From contig JBBUBW010000004.1 in assembly GCA_038058095.1 (NCBI GenBank), positions 1-55,539 on the forward strand: 55,539 nucleotides of DNA, read 5' to 3'. This DNA is from VMFW01 sp038058095. Lineage in GTDB: Bacteria; Patescibacteriota; Minisyncoccia; UBA6257; 2-01-FULL-56-20. The notes beneath the pieces are model-generated. The model was not told the origin of the DNA, made no database searches, and saw only the letters and a program-made list of their open reading frames with translations. Below are positions 1 through 8,873 of this stretch, in pieces. The stretch's first letter is position 1. Every line of letters starts with the position of its first letter. Made by a program: the position numbers and the translations under genes.

Positions 1-1165
1 AGATTTAACTTACTGCTTTGATCTTGAACAATCCTACGACTGTCTTTATTGCTTCAAAGGATTCAAGCTTCGCCACTGTTTCAATTCTCGTGATTGCATA
101 GAAAGCGCCTTCCTTTATGACTGTCGAAACTGTCAAAATTGCTTTATGTCTTGGAATTTGCGCAATAAACAATATCACATCTTAAACCAACCATTTTCGA
201 AAGAAGAATATTTTAAAAAATTAAAAAGTTTTGACCTCAGTTCTAACCAAACAATCGAAAAACTAAGAAGAGAATATTGGGATCACATCAGGCAGGACGC
301 GGTCCACAGAGCCCACTTCAACATCCAAATTACTAACTCGGATGGTAACTTCTTAACCGAAGACAAAAATTGCCACTCTTGCTATTTTTTCGAAAATTCC
401 GAAAACTGCCGGTATTGTTTCAGGGGCTACAAAAACAAAGATTCAATCGATTCAGTTGGTTGTATGTCTGAAAACATCGCTCGAGCGTCTATGGATCAAT
501 GGGGATACGGCAACTTTTGTACCTTATACGCAAGTTCCTGCCGCTACAGCGCGTATCTCGATAGCTGCGAGGAATGCGAATATTGTTTTGGCTGTTCTGG
601 AATGCGAAAGAAAAAATATTGTATTTTAAATAAACAGTACACTAAAGAAGAATATGAATCTTTAGTTAAAAAAATTGAAACGGATATGAAGCAAAGAGGG
701 GAGTGGGGTAATTTTTTCCCGCTTACCGCCTCTTACGCCGGGTACAATTATTCTCTCGCGTATATTATGTTTCCGGAGACCAAAGAGGGAGCGCTGAAAT
801 TCGGCGCCAAATGGGAAAATCCAAAAACAGTCGAGCACGTCGGCATTCGAGCCGAAGACTTGCCGGATCGAATTGATGGAGTAGAAGACGGTATTGTCAA
901 ACAACGCATCATCTGCCCCGAGACAAAATTGAGTTACAACATCTCTCCTTCCGAACTCCAGTTTTATCGCGAACATAAGCTCCCCTTGCCAAGAAGCCAT
1001 TTTGACTGGAGAACGCTCAATAGATTTCGCCCACTGACTCTGATGGTAAGACCTCAGCGCGGTACTTGTTGGTACTGCAAAAAAGAAATCGACCATTATT
1101 ATTCGCCTGAATTAAGATTTCAAAAAATCGCCTGTGTCGACTGTTATCAAAAAGAAATCGCATGA
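1..1165 (+). CDS. Cys-rich zinc-finger-like protein, paralogue 1 (5' end missing)
   Basis: The frame is open from base 2 of the window, so the N-terminus lies outside it; an internal ATG at 146 is not the real start. About 387 residues are visible. Repeated Cys pairs (CLYC, CRNCQNC, CHSC, CRYC, CEECEYCFGC) alternate with aromatic residues. Two copies of a signature near YHILNQPFSKEEY and YCILNKQYTKEEY follow. The C-terminal part has only two CxxC pairs (CWYC, CVDC) and lacks the CxCAG segment of its relatives. The stop overlaps the next start as ATGA, suggesting translational coupling. The function is unknown; zinc or other metal binding is inferred from the paired cysteines. Confidence 0.85.
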   Translation, partial: DLTYCFDLEQSYDCLYCFKGFKLRHCFNSRDCIESAFLYDCRNCQNCFMSWNLRNKQYHILNQPFSKEEYFKKLKSFDLSSNQTIEKLRREYWDHIRQDAVHRAHFNIQITNSDGNFLTEDKNCHSCYFFENSENCRYCFRGYKNKDSIDSVGCMSENIARASMDQWGYGNFCTLYASSCRYSAYLDSCEECEYCFGCSGMRKKKYCILNKQYTKEEYESLVKKIETDMKQRGEWGNFFPLTASYAGYNYSLAYIMFPETKEGALKFGAKWENPKTVEHVGIRAEDLPDRIDGVEDGIVKQRIICPETKLSYNISPSELQFYREHKLPLPRSHFDWRTLNRFRPLTLMVRPQRGTCWYCKKEIDHYYSPELRFQKIACVDCYQKEIA

Positions 1166-2946
1166 CCCAAGAAACCCGCAGTTGCCAAAGTTGCAAGCAA
1201 AACTTCGTAATCGAACCCGAAGATTTTGCGTTTTACGAGAAAGTCCAAGTCCCGCCTCCAACTTTTTGTCCCGACTGCCGTCTTCAACGTAGAATGACGT
1301 GGCGCAACGAACGTACTCTTTACCACGCTAAATGCGCCGCTACTGGAAAAGACATGATCTCAATGTTTGATCCAGAAAATCCACGCGTAGTCTATGATCG
1401 TGATTATTGGTGGTCTGACAACTGGGACCAATTTGTCGCCGGCCGCGACTACGATTTTTCAAAACCATTTTTTGTCCAATTTCGGGAACTATTAGAAAAA
1501 GCTCCCCTACCCAATCTCGCTAACTCTAACGTAATAAACAGCGATTATGGCAATCACAATGCCGATTTAAAAAATGGCTACCTCGTCTTTGCTTCGTTTG
1601 GAAACGAAAATATTTCTTACGCAAGTGGAGCTGTCGACTGCAAGGATTCCTTAGATATGTACACCGCAGAAAAAACAGAACAAAGCTATGAAATCACTTT
1701 TTCGGTAGGCCTAAATAAGTGCTCCTTTTGCTATGATGTCGATAATAGTTTAGATTCTTCTTTTTTGAGAGCCTGTAATAATTTGAACAATTGTCTCGGG
1801 TGCGTAAGCCTAAAAAACAAATCTTATCACATTTTCAACCAGCCCTACTCAAAAGAAGATTTCAGAAAAGAAGTAGAAAAAATAGATTTTGGATCCTATA
1901 AAAACCTAGAAGCATTCAAACAAAAATATAAAGAATTTATCAAAGATTATCCTCGCCGTTACGCTACTTTGGTGAAATCAGTCAATACAACCGGTGATAT
2001 GATAATGAACGCCAAAAACTGCAAACAATGTTTCGATATATACGACACCATAGAAGACTGCAAATATGCTATTCACGCAACAAAAATGCGAGACACCTAC
2101 GACTCCTACGGAGCTGGCTTAACTGAACTTCTCTATGAGGGAGTTGATACGGGGATAGACTCTTCTGATTGCCAATTCGTGATTTACGCTCATAAATGCC
2201 GCAACGTAGAATACGTTTACGCCTGCCAGGGAACAGACCATCTCTTTGGCTGCATCGGCTTAAGAAGTAAAAAATACTGCATTTTAAATAAGCAATACAC
2301 GAAAGAAGAATACGAAACGCTCGTCCCTAAAATTAAAAAACGTATGGACGAAATGCCGTATATTGATAAAAAAGGCAGGGTATATAAATACGGCGAATTC
2401 TTCCCCGCCGAACTTTCTCCCTTCGCTTACAACGAAACTATCGCCCAGGAATATTTTCCTCTTAATAAAATATCGGCGAGTGAAAAAGGTTTTGACTGGA
2501 AAGAACTAAGAGAAAAAAATTATCATCCTACCCTTAAAGCTAGCGAACTGCCAGATCATATTAAAGACGTTACCGAAAATATCACAAAGGAAGTCATCTC
2601 CTGCGCTCACGCGGATCCGTCAACTGGCGGATGCGAGGAACAATGCACTGGTGCCTATAAAATTACAGCCCAAGAACTCCAATTCTACAAAAAGTTCAAC
2701 TATCCCTTGCCAAGGCTGTGTTCAAACTGTCGTCATTATCAAAGATTAAAACAGCGTAATCCCTTCCACCTCTGGCACCGAAAATGCCAATGCGCCGGAA
2801 CTCATTCTGAAAATGGAAAATATCAGAATGTCATAGAACACCCTCACGGCAACACGCATTGCGAAAGTGAATTTGAAACCCCTTATTCACCAGATCGACT
2901 GGAAACAATCTACTGCGGACAATGCTATCAAACCGAAACCCAATGA
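1162..2946 (+). CDS. Cys-rich zinc-finger-like protein, paralogue 2
   Basis: 594 residues. It opens with a zinc-ribbon-like region (CQSC near residue 9, CPDC near 37). A second N-terminal ribbon that is intact in paralogues 3 and 4 has lost its cysteines here. The motif DYDFSKPFF follows, then a long Cys-spaced middle with the two signature repeats YHIFNQPYSKEDF and YCILNKQYTKEEY. The C-terminus has a cluster of Cys pairs (CSNC, CQCAG, an HxHG element, CGQC). There is no signal peptide or membrane segment. The start is fixed by the ATGA overlap with the gene before it; the gene after it overlaps in the same way. I do not recognise a function; a multi-zinc structural or nucleic-acid-binding protein is only a guess. 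Confidence 0.85.
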   Translation: MTQETRSCQSCKQNFVIEPEDFAFYEKVQVPPPTFCPDCRLQRRMTWRNERTLYHAKCAATGKDMISMFDPENPRVVYDRDYWWSDNWDQFVAGRDYDFSKPFFVQFRELLEKAPLPNLANSNVINSDYGNHNADLKNGYLVFASFGNENISYASGAVDCKDSLDMYTAEKTEQSYEITFSVGLNKCSFCYDVDNSLDSSFLRACNNLNNCLGCVSLKNKSYHIFNQPYSKEDFRKEVEKIDFGSYKNLEAFKQKYKEFIKDYPRRYATLVKSVNTTGDMIMNAKNCKQCFDIYDTIEDCKYAIHATKMRDTYDSYGAGLTELLYEGVDTGIDSSDCQFVIYAHKCRNVEYVYACQGTDHLFGCIGLRSKKYCILNKQYTKEEYETLVPKIKKRMDEMPYIDKKGRVYKYGEFFPAELSPFAYNETIAQEYFPLNKISASEKGFDWKELREKNYHPTLKASELPDHIKDVTENITKEVISCAHADPSTGGCEEQCTGAYKITAQELQFYKKFNYPLPRLCSNCRHYQRLKQRNPFHLWHRKCQCAGTHSENGKYQNVIEHPHGNTHCESEFETPYSPDRLETIYCGQCYQTETQ

Positions 2947-4649
2947 ACTCGGAAACAAAAACTTGTCAAAATTGTAAATCGTCGTTCGTCATAGAACCCG
3001 AAGATTTCGCCTTTTATGAACGAATAAAAATCCCTCCACCCACTTTCTGTCCTAAATGTCGCCTCCAAAGGCGCTTGGCGTTTTTTAATTTAACCACTCT
3101 CTATAAAAGAAAATGCGACCTCTGCCAGGAAAATAAAATCTCAATGTATCCGCCTGAATCGCCCTACAAAGTTTACTGCCCTGAATGCTGGTGGTCGGAC
3201 AAGTGGGACCCTTACGCCACTGGACGTGATTACGATTTTAGCCGCCCGTTTTTTGAACAGCTAAACGATCTCTGGCTGAATACCCCCTTACTCGGCCTTT
3301 CCGTTGCCACTCCCACTATGGTCAATTCTGATTACAATAACCACGCCGGCAATATCAAAAATTGCTACCTTTTATTTTACGCGGATTACGACGAAGACTG
3401 CAATTGCGGCTTCTATGTGAACATATCAAAAAACACTTTGGATTCCTCACTTATTTACAAAAGTGAATTTTGCTACGACTGCATGAATTCATTTAAAAAT
3501 AATCGTTGCGTTGGATTGCGCAATCAAGTCGCCGAATCATTGGATTGCTATTTCTTGAGGGATTCATCTAATTGCCAAAACTGTTTCGGCTCCGCCAACT
3601 TAAGGAACCAAAAATACGTTCTCTTCAACCAAAAGTACTCCCGAGAAGAATACCTCGAAAAAATCAAAGAATACGATCTTGGTTCCTATAAAAAATACCG
3701 AGAAGCGCAAAGTCTATCCGAAGAAAATTGGAAAAAATTCCCGCCGATGCCGTATTGCACGGACTTCATAACTAATTCGACTGGTAACTATCTTTTTGAA
3801 TCGAAAAACTGCCAAGAATGCTACGAGGCTGTCGGAGCGATTGATTCAAAATATTTACTTATGTTAGCGATTGGTCCGAACAAAAACTGCTACGACATTA
3901 CAAGTTGGGGAAACAATATTGAACTCTGCTACGAAGGCAGCGTGATCGGAGAAAATGCCAGCAATGTTAAATTCTCACATATGGCAGGCATAAATCTGAT
4001 CGACGCAGAATACTGCAATTTCTCTTTCGGAGGGGCGAATCAATTTGCGTCAGTCTCCGCTAAAAAGGGGAAATTCGTGATTTTTAACAAGCGTTACCCG
4101 GAAAAAGAATACTGGGAACTTCGCGAAAGAATTATTAAGCATATGGGCGAAATACCATACATAGACAATAGAGGATTGGTTTATAAATACGGCGAATTTT
4201 TCCCGACCGAAATGAGTCCGTGGTCCTACAACGAAACTCTGGCCAATGAATTTTTTCCGCTCGAAAAACAAGAAGCTGAAACCAAAGGACACTCTTGGCG
4301 AGATGAAAATAAAACGGAGTATGCAATCACACTTCCATCGGAAAATCTGCCCGACCACATTAAAGACGCGAATGAAAGTGTTTTAAACGAAGTTATCGGC
4401 TGCTCTAAATGCGGGCGGGGATTCAAAATCATCAGATCTGAATTCAATTTCCTAAAACAAATGAATCTCCCTCTTCCTCGCGAGTGCCCCTTTTGCCGCA
4501 TCGGCGAAAAATTCAAAAAGTGGGTTAAAAATTTAACCCTAGTCGATCGAGTATGTTCAAAATGCTCCGACAAGTTTCGAAGCTCCTACACCGAAGAAGA
4601 ATACAAAAATATTCTCTGCAAAAATTGCTACCTAAAAGAAATTATTTAG
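2943..4649 (+). CDS. Cys-rich zinc-finger-like protein, paralogue 3
   Basis: 568 residues from the ATG at 2943, chosen because it forms an ATGA overlap with the previous stop (an in-frame start at 2922 would overlap by 25 nt). Both N-terminal ribbons are intact: CQNC/CPKC, then CDLC/CPEC. The DYDFSRPFF motif follows. The middle again carries two signature repeats, but the second is divergent (FVIFNKRYPEKEY). The C-terminus has CSKC, CPFC, CSKC and CKNC but no CxCAG/HxHG insert. Its stop overlaps the stop of the convergent fmt gene by 4 nt. The function is unknown. Confidence 0.85.
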   Translation: MNSETKTCQNCKSSFVIEPEDFAFYERIKIPPPTFCPKCRLQRRLAFFNLTTLYKRKCDLCQENKISMYPPESPYKVYCPECWWSDKWDPYATGRDYDFSRPFFEQLNDLWLNTPLLGLSVATPTMVNSDYNNHAGNIKNCYLLFYADYDEDCNCGFYVNISKNTLDSSLIYKSEFCYDCMNSFKNNRCVGLRNQVAESLDCYFLRDSSNCQNCFGSANLRNQKYVLFNQKYSREEYLEKIKEYDLGSYKKYREAQSLSEENWKKFPPMPYCTDFITNSTGNYLFESKNCQECYEAVGAIDSKYLLMLAIGPNKNCYDITSWGNNIELCYEGSVIGENASNVKFSHMAGINLIDAEYCNFSFGGANQFASVSAKKGKFVIFNKRYPEKEYWELRERIIKHMGEIPYIDNRGLVYKYGEFFPTEMSPWSYNETLANEFFPLEKQEAETKGHSWRDENKTEYAITLPSENLPDHIKDANESVLNEVIGCSKCGRGFKIIRSEFNFLKQMNLPLPRECPFCRIGEKFKKWVKNLTLVDRVCSKCSDKFRSSYTEEEYKNILCKNCYLKEII

Positions 4650-5482
4650 TTCAACAACTTAGGTTTTTCTCCTTCGATTTGAGTTTTCTTAAGTTTCAAA
4701 CCTGACGCGGTAACTTCCGAAGCCAAAAGTTTAACCCGTTTCCCGTCTTGCATCGTCCAAGCTCCCGGTTCCACCACAAAAGCCCGAATCATCCGGTTTA
4801 TCTTTATGGCTTTTTCCATATTTTCACTCTCGGCCTCAATTAAATCTCTAGAATCAACAAATGCGTCTTGTGTTAAAAACTTTTTAGTCGAAGTTGCCCG
4901 GTCTTCATCCTGAACCATGGGTTTAATTTTACCGGCGTAAAAATCCGGTAAAGTTTCCGCCAGTAGCGCCCCGCCCAGTTCCGCTAACCTCTTTTCCAAA
5001 TGTGAATAATCTTCATGGTCGCCAATAATCGTCTTTCTTTGGGCCAAAATCGGCCCATGATCGAGTTTTTCATCCATCAAGTACAATGTCACGCCGGTCT
5101 CATGCTCGCCGCTTAAAAGAACAGATTGAATAGGAGAAGACCCGCGATATTTCGGAAGCAAAGAAGGGTGGACCCCGATCGTTCCAAGTTTAGGAAAATC
5201 AACAATATTTTGAGGAATAATTTTCGCGTAAGCCGCTACCACCGCAAAATCAATGCCATCAACCTGATCGTCGAATTCCTTATAAACCAATTTCTCAGGC
5301 TGCCAGGTTTTAATTTTATATTCTTTGGCAAACAATTTAGTCAGTGGGGGAGTGATAGTTTTTTTGCGCCCCGCCGGCCGGTCAGGATTACAAATTACCA
5401 AATCCGGCACGCATCCACCCTCAACCATTTTTTTCAAAACAATTTCGGCAAATTCAGGTGTTCCAAAAAAAACAAATCTCAT
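4646..5482 (-). CDS. fmt: Methionyl-tRNA formyltransferase
   Basis: 278 residues. It would formylate the methionine of initiator tRNA using 10-formyl-tetrahydrofolate. The N-terminal Rossmann domain starts RFVFFGTPEFA. The catalytic loop reads GVHPSLLPKYRG with His at about 105, and the catalytic Asp sits in KLDHG near 141. The position of the usual catalytic Asn (NxH) is a Gly here (about residue 103), which is odd. The C-terminal tRNA-binding domain is short compared with the roughly 310-aa family norm. The start overlaps the stop of def by 4 nt, so the two are co-transcribed, a classic def-fmt pairing. Confidence 0.93.
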   Translation of the reverse strand: MRFVFFGTPEFAEIVLKKMVEGGCVPDLVICNPDRPAGRKKTITPPLTKLFAKEYKIKTWQPEKLVYKEFDDQVDGIDFAVVAAYAKIIPQNIVDFPKLGTIGVHPSLLPKYRGSSPIQSVLLSGEHETGVTLYLMDEKLDHGPILAQRKTIIGDHEDYSHLEKRLAELGGALLAETLPDFYAGKIKPMVQDEDRATSTKKFLTQDAFVDSRDLIEAESENMEKAIKINRMIRAFVVEPGAWTMQDGKRVKLLASEVTASGLKLKKTQIEGEKPKLLN

Positions 5483-6036
5483 TTTTTAACTTCGTTTTTC
5501 TTATTAATCAACCTTTCCGTAACCGGTACGTCATAAACCTCCTTTGCTTTATCAATAAAAAGTTTGCCATCCAAATGATCAACTTCATGTTGGAAAACAT
5601 GGGCCAAAAATCCCCAGGCTCTAATTTTTAAAACCTTACCTCGCTTATCCAAGCCTGTAAGCCGAACCTTAGTCGAACGCTCCACGAAACCGTATTTCCC
5701 GGGAACACTAAGACATCCTTCCTCCATTACTGCCATCTCTCTATCTCTTTCTAATTTTGGATTAAATACCGCATAAAATTTCGAAGTTCCATTTGCATCC
5801 GGCACCTCTGCCACAAACAACCGATATCCCAATCCGATTTGATTTGCGCTCAAACCCACCCCCGAAGCCAACTTCATCATCCTCTTCATTCTTCTGATCA
5901 ACTCGTCGAGTTCCTTAAACGAAAAATCCCTACTGTCAATCGAGGCAATCTTCTTGGAAAATTTAAATTCCTTAGTTTTTTCTCTAAGGAATTTATTGTC
6001 TTTCTTAATTTGAACTGTTACGATTCTTTCCTCCAT
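5479..6036 (-). CDS. def: Peptide deformylase
   Basis: 185 residues. It removes the formyl group from nascent proteins. All three family motifs are present: GVGLSANQ (about 59-66), EGCLS (106-110, metal ligand Cys108) and QHEVDH (149-154, two His ligands and the catalytic Glu). The N-terminal extension of about 10 residues is unremarkable. It overlaps fmt downstream by 4 nt and the small upstream gene by 19 nt, so the three genes probably form one minus-strand transcript. Confidence 0.95.
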   Translation of the reverse strand: MEERIVTVQIKKDNKFLREKTKEFKFSKKIASIDSRDFSFKELDELIRRMKRMMKLASGVGLSANQIGLGYRLFVAEVPDANGTSKFYAVFNPKLERDREMAVMEEGCLSVPGKYGFVERSTKVRLTGLDKRGKVLKIRAWGFLAHVFQHEVDHLDGKLFIDKAKEVYDVPVTERLINKKNEVKK

Positions 6037-6293
6037 TTGATTTTCTTCTTATCTTCTGTAATTATCTTCATAAAATAAGCTCCGCGATTTTTCACCTCCC
6101 TATTTTCCGCTATTCGCTTTGCTAGAGCCAGTAATTCCTCAGGAACACTTTCTTTGGCTAATTTAATATAGAGCGCTTTATGCTTTTCGTCGCCCAAGGT
6201 TTTAGCAATCTCTAAACCTAAAAGCTGATATTTACGATAAACATGAGATTCCTTTCCTCGCCTTCTTAACTCATCCAAGTACTTTTGATCCAC
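6018..6293 (-). CDS. Small hypothetical protein upstream of def
   Basis: 91 residues, highly charged (Lys/Arg/Glu rich), mostly predicted helical, with no Cys and no membrane segment. It overlaps the start of def by 19 nt and is the first gene of the def-fmt run. I do not recognise the family. A role beside deformylase/formyltransferase in translation is only suggested by position. Confidence 0.7.
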   Translation of the reverse strand: MDQKYLDELRRRGKESHVYRKYQLLGLEIAKTLGDEKHKALYIKLAKESVPEELLALAKRIAENREVKNRGAYFMKIITEDKKKIKWRKES

Positions 6294-6326
6294 TGTGAAA
6301 GTATAAGTTTTCCACGAGTATTTTTC

Positions 6327-6394
6327 AACCGGGTAGTGAAATTTCGACTGTTCCTTCTTTGTCGCTTCTCACAGTCGAAATTCTGCTACCCGTT
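6327..6394. repeat. Imperfect inverted repeat in divergent intergenic region
   Basis: The left arm AACCGGGTAG plus AAATTTCGACTGT pairs with ACAGTCGAAATT plus CTACCCGTT across a loop of about 20 nt, with a small internal mismatch. It lies between the start of the minus-strand def operon and the plus-strand S41 protease. There is no gene here, so it could act on either leader. Confidence 0.75.
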
Positions 6395-6442
6395 CAACCT
6401 AGTACTAACATCGATTTATTCCTCATGGTTTCCAGTTCTATG

Positions 6443-6471
6443 TTGTCACCAGAAAAAATCTAAGTTAGAAT
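6443..6471 (+). promoter_or_regulatory. Promoter of the S41 protease gene
   Basis: TTGTCA at 6443-6448, a 17-nt spacer, then TAGAAT at 6466-6471. The -10 box ends 8 nt before the ATG at 6480, so the transcript would begin at or next to the start codon (leaderless). Confidence 0.65.
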
Positions 6472-6479
6472 AATATCAC

Positions 6480-7739
6480 ATGAAAAACATACCGCTCAAG
6501 GTATTAGTTGTATTTTTAACACTAGCAATCTTAGGAGGAGTTTTCTGGTTCGGCTTCGACTCCGGGCGAAACGTTCCTAAAACTATTTTAGTTCGTGGTG
6601 TCGATAATATAAAAAATCCAGGAAATATTACAGCGGACTTCATAACCTTTTGGGAAGCCTGGAATCTCATAAATAAGGAATATCTTAAGGCACCGGAGGT
6701 AAAAAATCAGGATAAAGTTTACGGAGCCATAAGTGGTTTAATAAACTCGCTAGGCGATCCCAATTCAGAATTTTTTAATCCCGACGATGGCAAAAAATTT
6801 GGCGAAGATGTTCAGGGAAATTTTGGGGGTATCGGCGCCGAAATCGGCATGGATAGCGGGCATTTAATCGTCGTCTCGCCGCTTAAAGGTACTCCCGCCG
6901 AAAAAGCCGGCTTAAAGCCGAAAGATTTTATCGTAGAAATAAACTCCACATCAACTGAAGGCATGAGTGTTGAAGGCGCCGTTAAAATCATAAGAGGAGA
7001 GATCGGGACCAAAGTTAAGCTTACGATTATTCGAGAAGGACTAGAGAAACCGCGTGATTTTTCGATCACCCGCGAAAATATCTCCATTCCGACTTTGGAT
7101 TTTGAAATGAAAGATGGAGATATTGCCTACGTCGCCCTTCGCAGTTTTAACGCCAATGCAAACTCACTTTTCTTTAATGCCATGACAAAAATCCTAAGCA
7201 ACGGAAGTAGGGGAATGGTTTTGGACCTTAGAAATAACCCGGGAGGATTTCTCCAGGTCGCAATCGATCTAGCCGGTTGGTTTTTGCCTCGAGGAACGCT
7301 TGTCGTCAAAGAAGCCTCGAGAATTGAGGGCGAGAAAAAGTTTCTCTCCTCTGGCAATGCCGCTCTAAAAAATTTCCCGGTAGTGGTTTTAATGAACGGC
7401 GGATCCGCTTCGGCCTCCGAAATCCTTGCCGGAGCGTTAAGAGATCAGCGTCAAGTAAAAATTATCGGAGAGAAAAGTTTTGGCAAAGGCACCGTTCAAC
7501 AAATCGAATCATTAAGCGACGGCTCCTCGGTTAAAATAACCATTGCGCACTGGATTATGCCAAAAGGCAAGCTTATAGATCACGTCGGAATAGAACCGGA
7601 CTTTAATATAAAACTCACCGACAAAGATATTACCGATAAAAAAGATCCCCAACTCGACAAAGCTATCGAAATTCTCCAGACGGAAATTAAGAAAAATAAA
7701 AACACCCTTTTCCGCCTTTCTGATCAAAAATCTCAATGA
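6480..7739 (+). CDS. C-terminal processing protease (S41 family, CtpA-like)
   Basis: 419 residues. An N-terminal membrane anchor (about 8-25) would place the protease outside the membrane. A PDZ domain (about 112-190) contains the GGIGAEIG and KAGLKPKD elements. The protease core carries RNNPGG, then GGSASASE with Ser near 311 and EKSFGKG with Lys near 336. The 25-residue Ser-Lys spacing matches the Ser/Lys dyad of Tsp/CtpA. It would trim or degrade envelope proteins. The stop overlaps the start of the L9 gene by 4 nt. Confidence 0.93.
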   Translation: MKNIPLKVLVVFLTLAILGGVFWFGFDSGRNVPKTILVRGVDNIKNPGNITADFITFWEAWNLINKEYLKAPEVKNQDKVYGAISGLINSLGDPNSEFFNPDDGKKFGEDVQGNFGGIGAEIGMDSGHLIVVSPLKGTPAEKAGLKPKDFIVEINSTSTEGMSVEGAVKIIRGEIGTKVKLTIIREGLEKPRDFSITRENISIPTLDFEMKDGDIAYVALRSFNANANSLFFNAMTKILSNGSRGMVLDLRNNPGGFLQVAIDLAGWFLPRGTLVVKEASRIEGEKKFLSSGNAALKNFPVVVLMNGGSASASEILAGALRDQRQVKIIGEKSFGKGTVQQIESLSDGSSVKITIAHWIMPKGKLIDHVGIEPDFNIKLTDKDITDKKDPQLDKAIEILQTEIKKNKNTLFRLSDQKSQ

Positions 7740-8185
7740 AAATCATTCTCCTTGAAGACGTAAAAAATCTTGGTAAAAAGCACGACGTAAAAGATGTCCC
7801 CGACGGATACGCCAGAAATTTCCTGATTTTTCGAAAATTTGCCAAACCCGCCACGCCCCAAGCTCTAAAAGAACTGGCGATTGCGAAATCCAGAATAGAG
7901 AAAGAAGATGCCGAAACAATAAAACAGCGCGCTTTTCTCGCGGAATCAATGAAAGGAAAGTTTCTGATTTTCGATCTACGAACCGACGACAAAGGACACG
8001 TTTTTGGCTCAGTTACTAAAGAAATGATTTTAAAATCCCTTCGCAGCCAGGGATTTGTTGGAAAAGAAAGAGTTGATTTAAAAATTGAACATCCGCTAAA
8101 GGAAATCGGCGAGTACCTGCTTGATCTTGATCTTAAGAAGGGGATTAAGACAAAAATTAAAGTTATACTACGTTCACAACCGTAG
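7736..8185 (+). CDS. rplI: 50S ribosomal protein L9
   Basis: 149 residues with the typical N-terminal domain (MKIILLEDVKNLGKKHDVK, then a DGYARNFL segment), the long connecting helix and a C-terminal domain: full family length. It binds 23S rRNA. It is translationally coupled to the S41 protease (ATGA overlap). Its 3' end overlaps the convergent L27 gene by 23 nt. Confidence 0.95.
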   Translation: MKIILLEDVKNLGKKHDVKDVPDGYARNFLIFRKFAKPATPQALKELAIAKSRIEKEDAETIKQRAFLAESMKGKFLIFDLRTDDKGHVFGSVTKEMILKSLRSQGFVGKERVDLKIEHPLKEIGEYLLDLDLKKGIKTKIKVILRSQP

Positions 8186-8435
8186 CGCGACGCGTTCTCC
8201 CATCAAACTTCTGTTTGATTTTAGTAGTAAACCTCACAACACCGTCTTTCATAGCAAAAAGCGTATCATCGGCGCCAATACCAATACTTCTTCCTGGCAA
8301 GTATCGAGTTCCTCTTTGTCGAACGATAATCTGGCCCTTAGTGGCCTTCCCCCCATCCTGAATTTTAATTCCAAGACGCTTTGATCTAGATTCTCGCCCT
8401 AATTTTGTTGAACCTCCCGATTGTGTATGTGCCAT
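8163..8435 (-). CDS. rpmA: 50S ribosomal protein L27
   Basis: 90 residues with the L27 signature: a GGSTKLGRES start, KRLGIK, IIVRQRGTRYLPG and DDTLFA. The N-terminus begins MAHTQSGGSTK without a cleavable extension. Its usual operon partner L21 is not next to it. The upstream leader holds a short GC-rich hairpin (CCCGC/GCGGG at about 8490-8505) that could be regulatory. Confidence 0.96.
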   Translation of the reverse strand: MAHTQSGGSTKLGRESRSKRLGIKIQDGGKATKGQIIVRQRGTRYLPGRSIGIGADDTLFAMKDGVVRFTTKIKQKFDGRTRRATVVNVV

Positions 8436-8533
8436 TTTTCCGTGTAATTTTGAGCGTCAGCAAAAAAATTTCGCTGCAAAAATGATCATCCCGCCAAAAG
8501 CGGGGAGTCATTCCTTTCCGACTAATAATATTC

Positions 8534-8539
8534 TAAAAT
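8534..8539 (+). promoter_or_regulatory. -10 box (TAAAAT) of the 53-aa membrane protein gene
   Basis: TAAAAT ends 7 nt before the ATG at 8547, the same leaderless spacing seen at several other genes in the window. I see no good -35. Confidence 0.45.
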
Positions 8540-8546
8540 ACCTTTA

Positions 8547-8708
8547 ATGTCAAACCTAAAAACCTTTACGGTTACCTATAGGCGGGAAATCATTTTCGTC
8601 CTAATCATTTTTCTAGTTTCAACCCTAAGCTTCGGCTTAGGATACTTGGCTAACCGGGAACTTAACCACGCCCCAATTATTATTGAAAAATGCGGTTTAC
8701 CCTCCTAA
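8547..8708 (+). CDS. 53-aa single-pass membrane protein
   Basis: A short gene from ATG 8547 to TAA 8706-8708. The product starts MSNLKTFTVTYRRE, has one strong transmembrane helix (about 14-36, rich in Ile/Phe/Leu with SFGLGYL), and ends with a short external tail containing APIIIEKCG and one Cys. A -10 box 7 nt upstream supports expression. From memory, small proteins with a NxAPIIIEK tail recur in Parcubacteria genomes, but their role is unknown. Confidence 0.7.
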   Translation: MSNLKTFTVTYRREIIFVLIIFLVSTLSFGLGYLANRELNHAPIIIEKCGLPS

Positions 8709-8726
8709 ATTTGGCTAGGCCAAATT

Positions 8727-8873
8727 TTAGTCTTCTTCTTTACTGTCTTCGCCGTCATAAGCCCAATCTAAACGCCCAAACGCGCCACACCGATGGCGTT
8801 CGTTCATGTTCGCTCGTTCAACATAGAAATCCTCCTCGCACTGGGAACAATAATATTTATATCTCTTTTTCAT
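8727..8873 (-). CDS. Possible small acidic zinc-ribbon-like protein
   Basis: 48 residues from the ATG at 8873 (a longer form to 8927 is possible). It contains CSQC followed by one more Cys (HRCGAFG) and a very acidic tail. Only half of a zinc-ribbon knuckle is clear. It could be a real small gene or chance; evidence is weak. Confidence 0.4.
   Translation of the reverse strand: MKKRYKYYCSQCEEDFYVERANMNERHRCGAFGRLDWAYDGEDSKEED

Noticed and set aside
662..1096. Minus-strand reading frame opposite paralogue 1, and similar frames elsewhere
   Set aside because: Shadow frames of clearly coding genes, without family motifs or start signals.
1..4649. Alternative genetic code (UGA as Gly)
   Set aside because: UGA ends several genes at the position expected from their paralogues, with coupled starts in ATGA.
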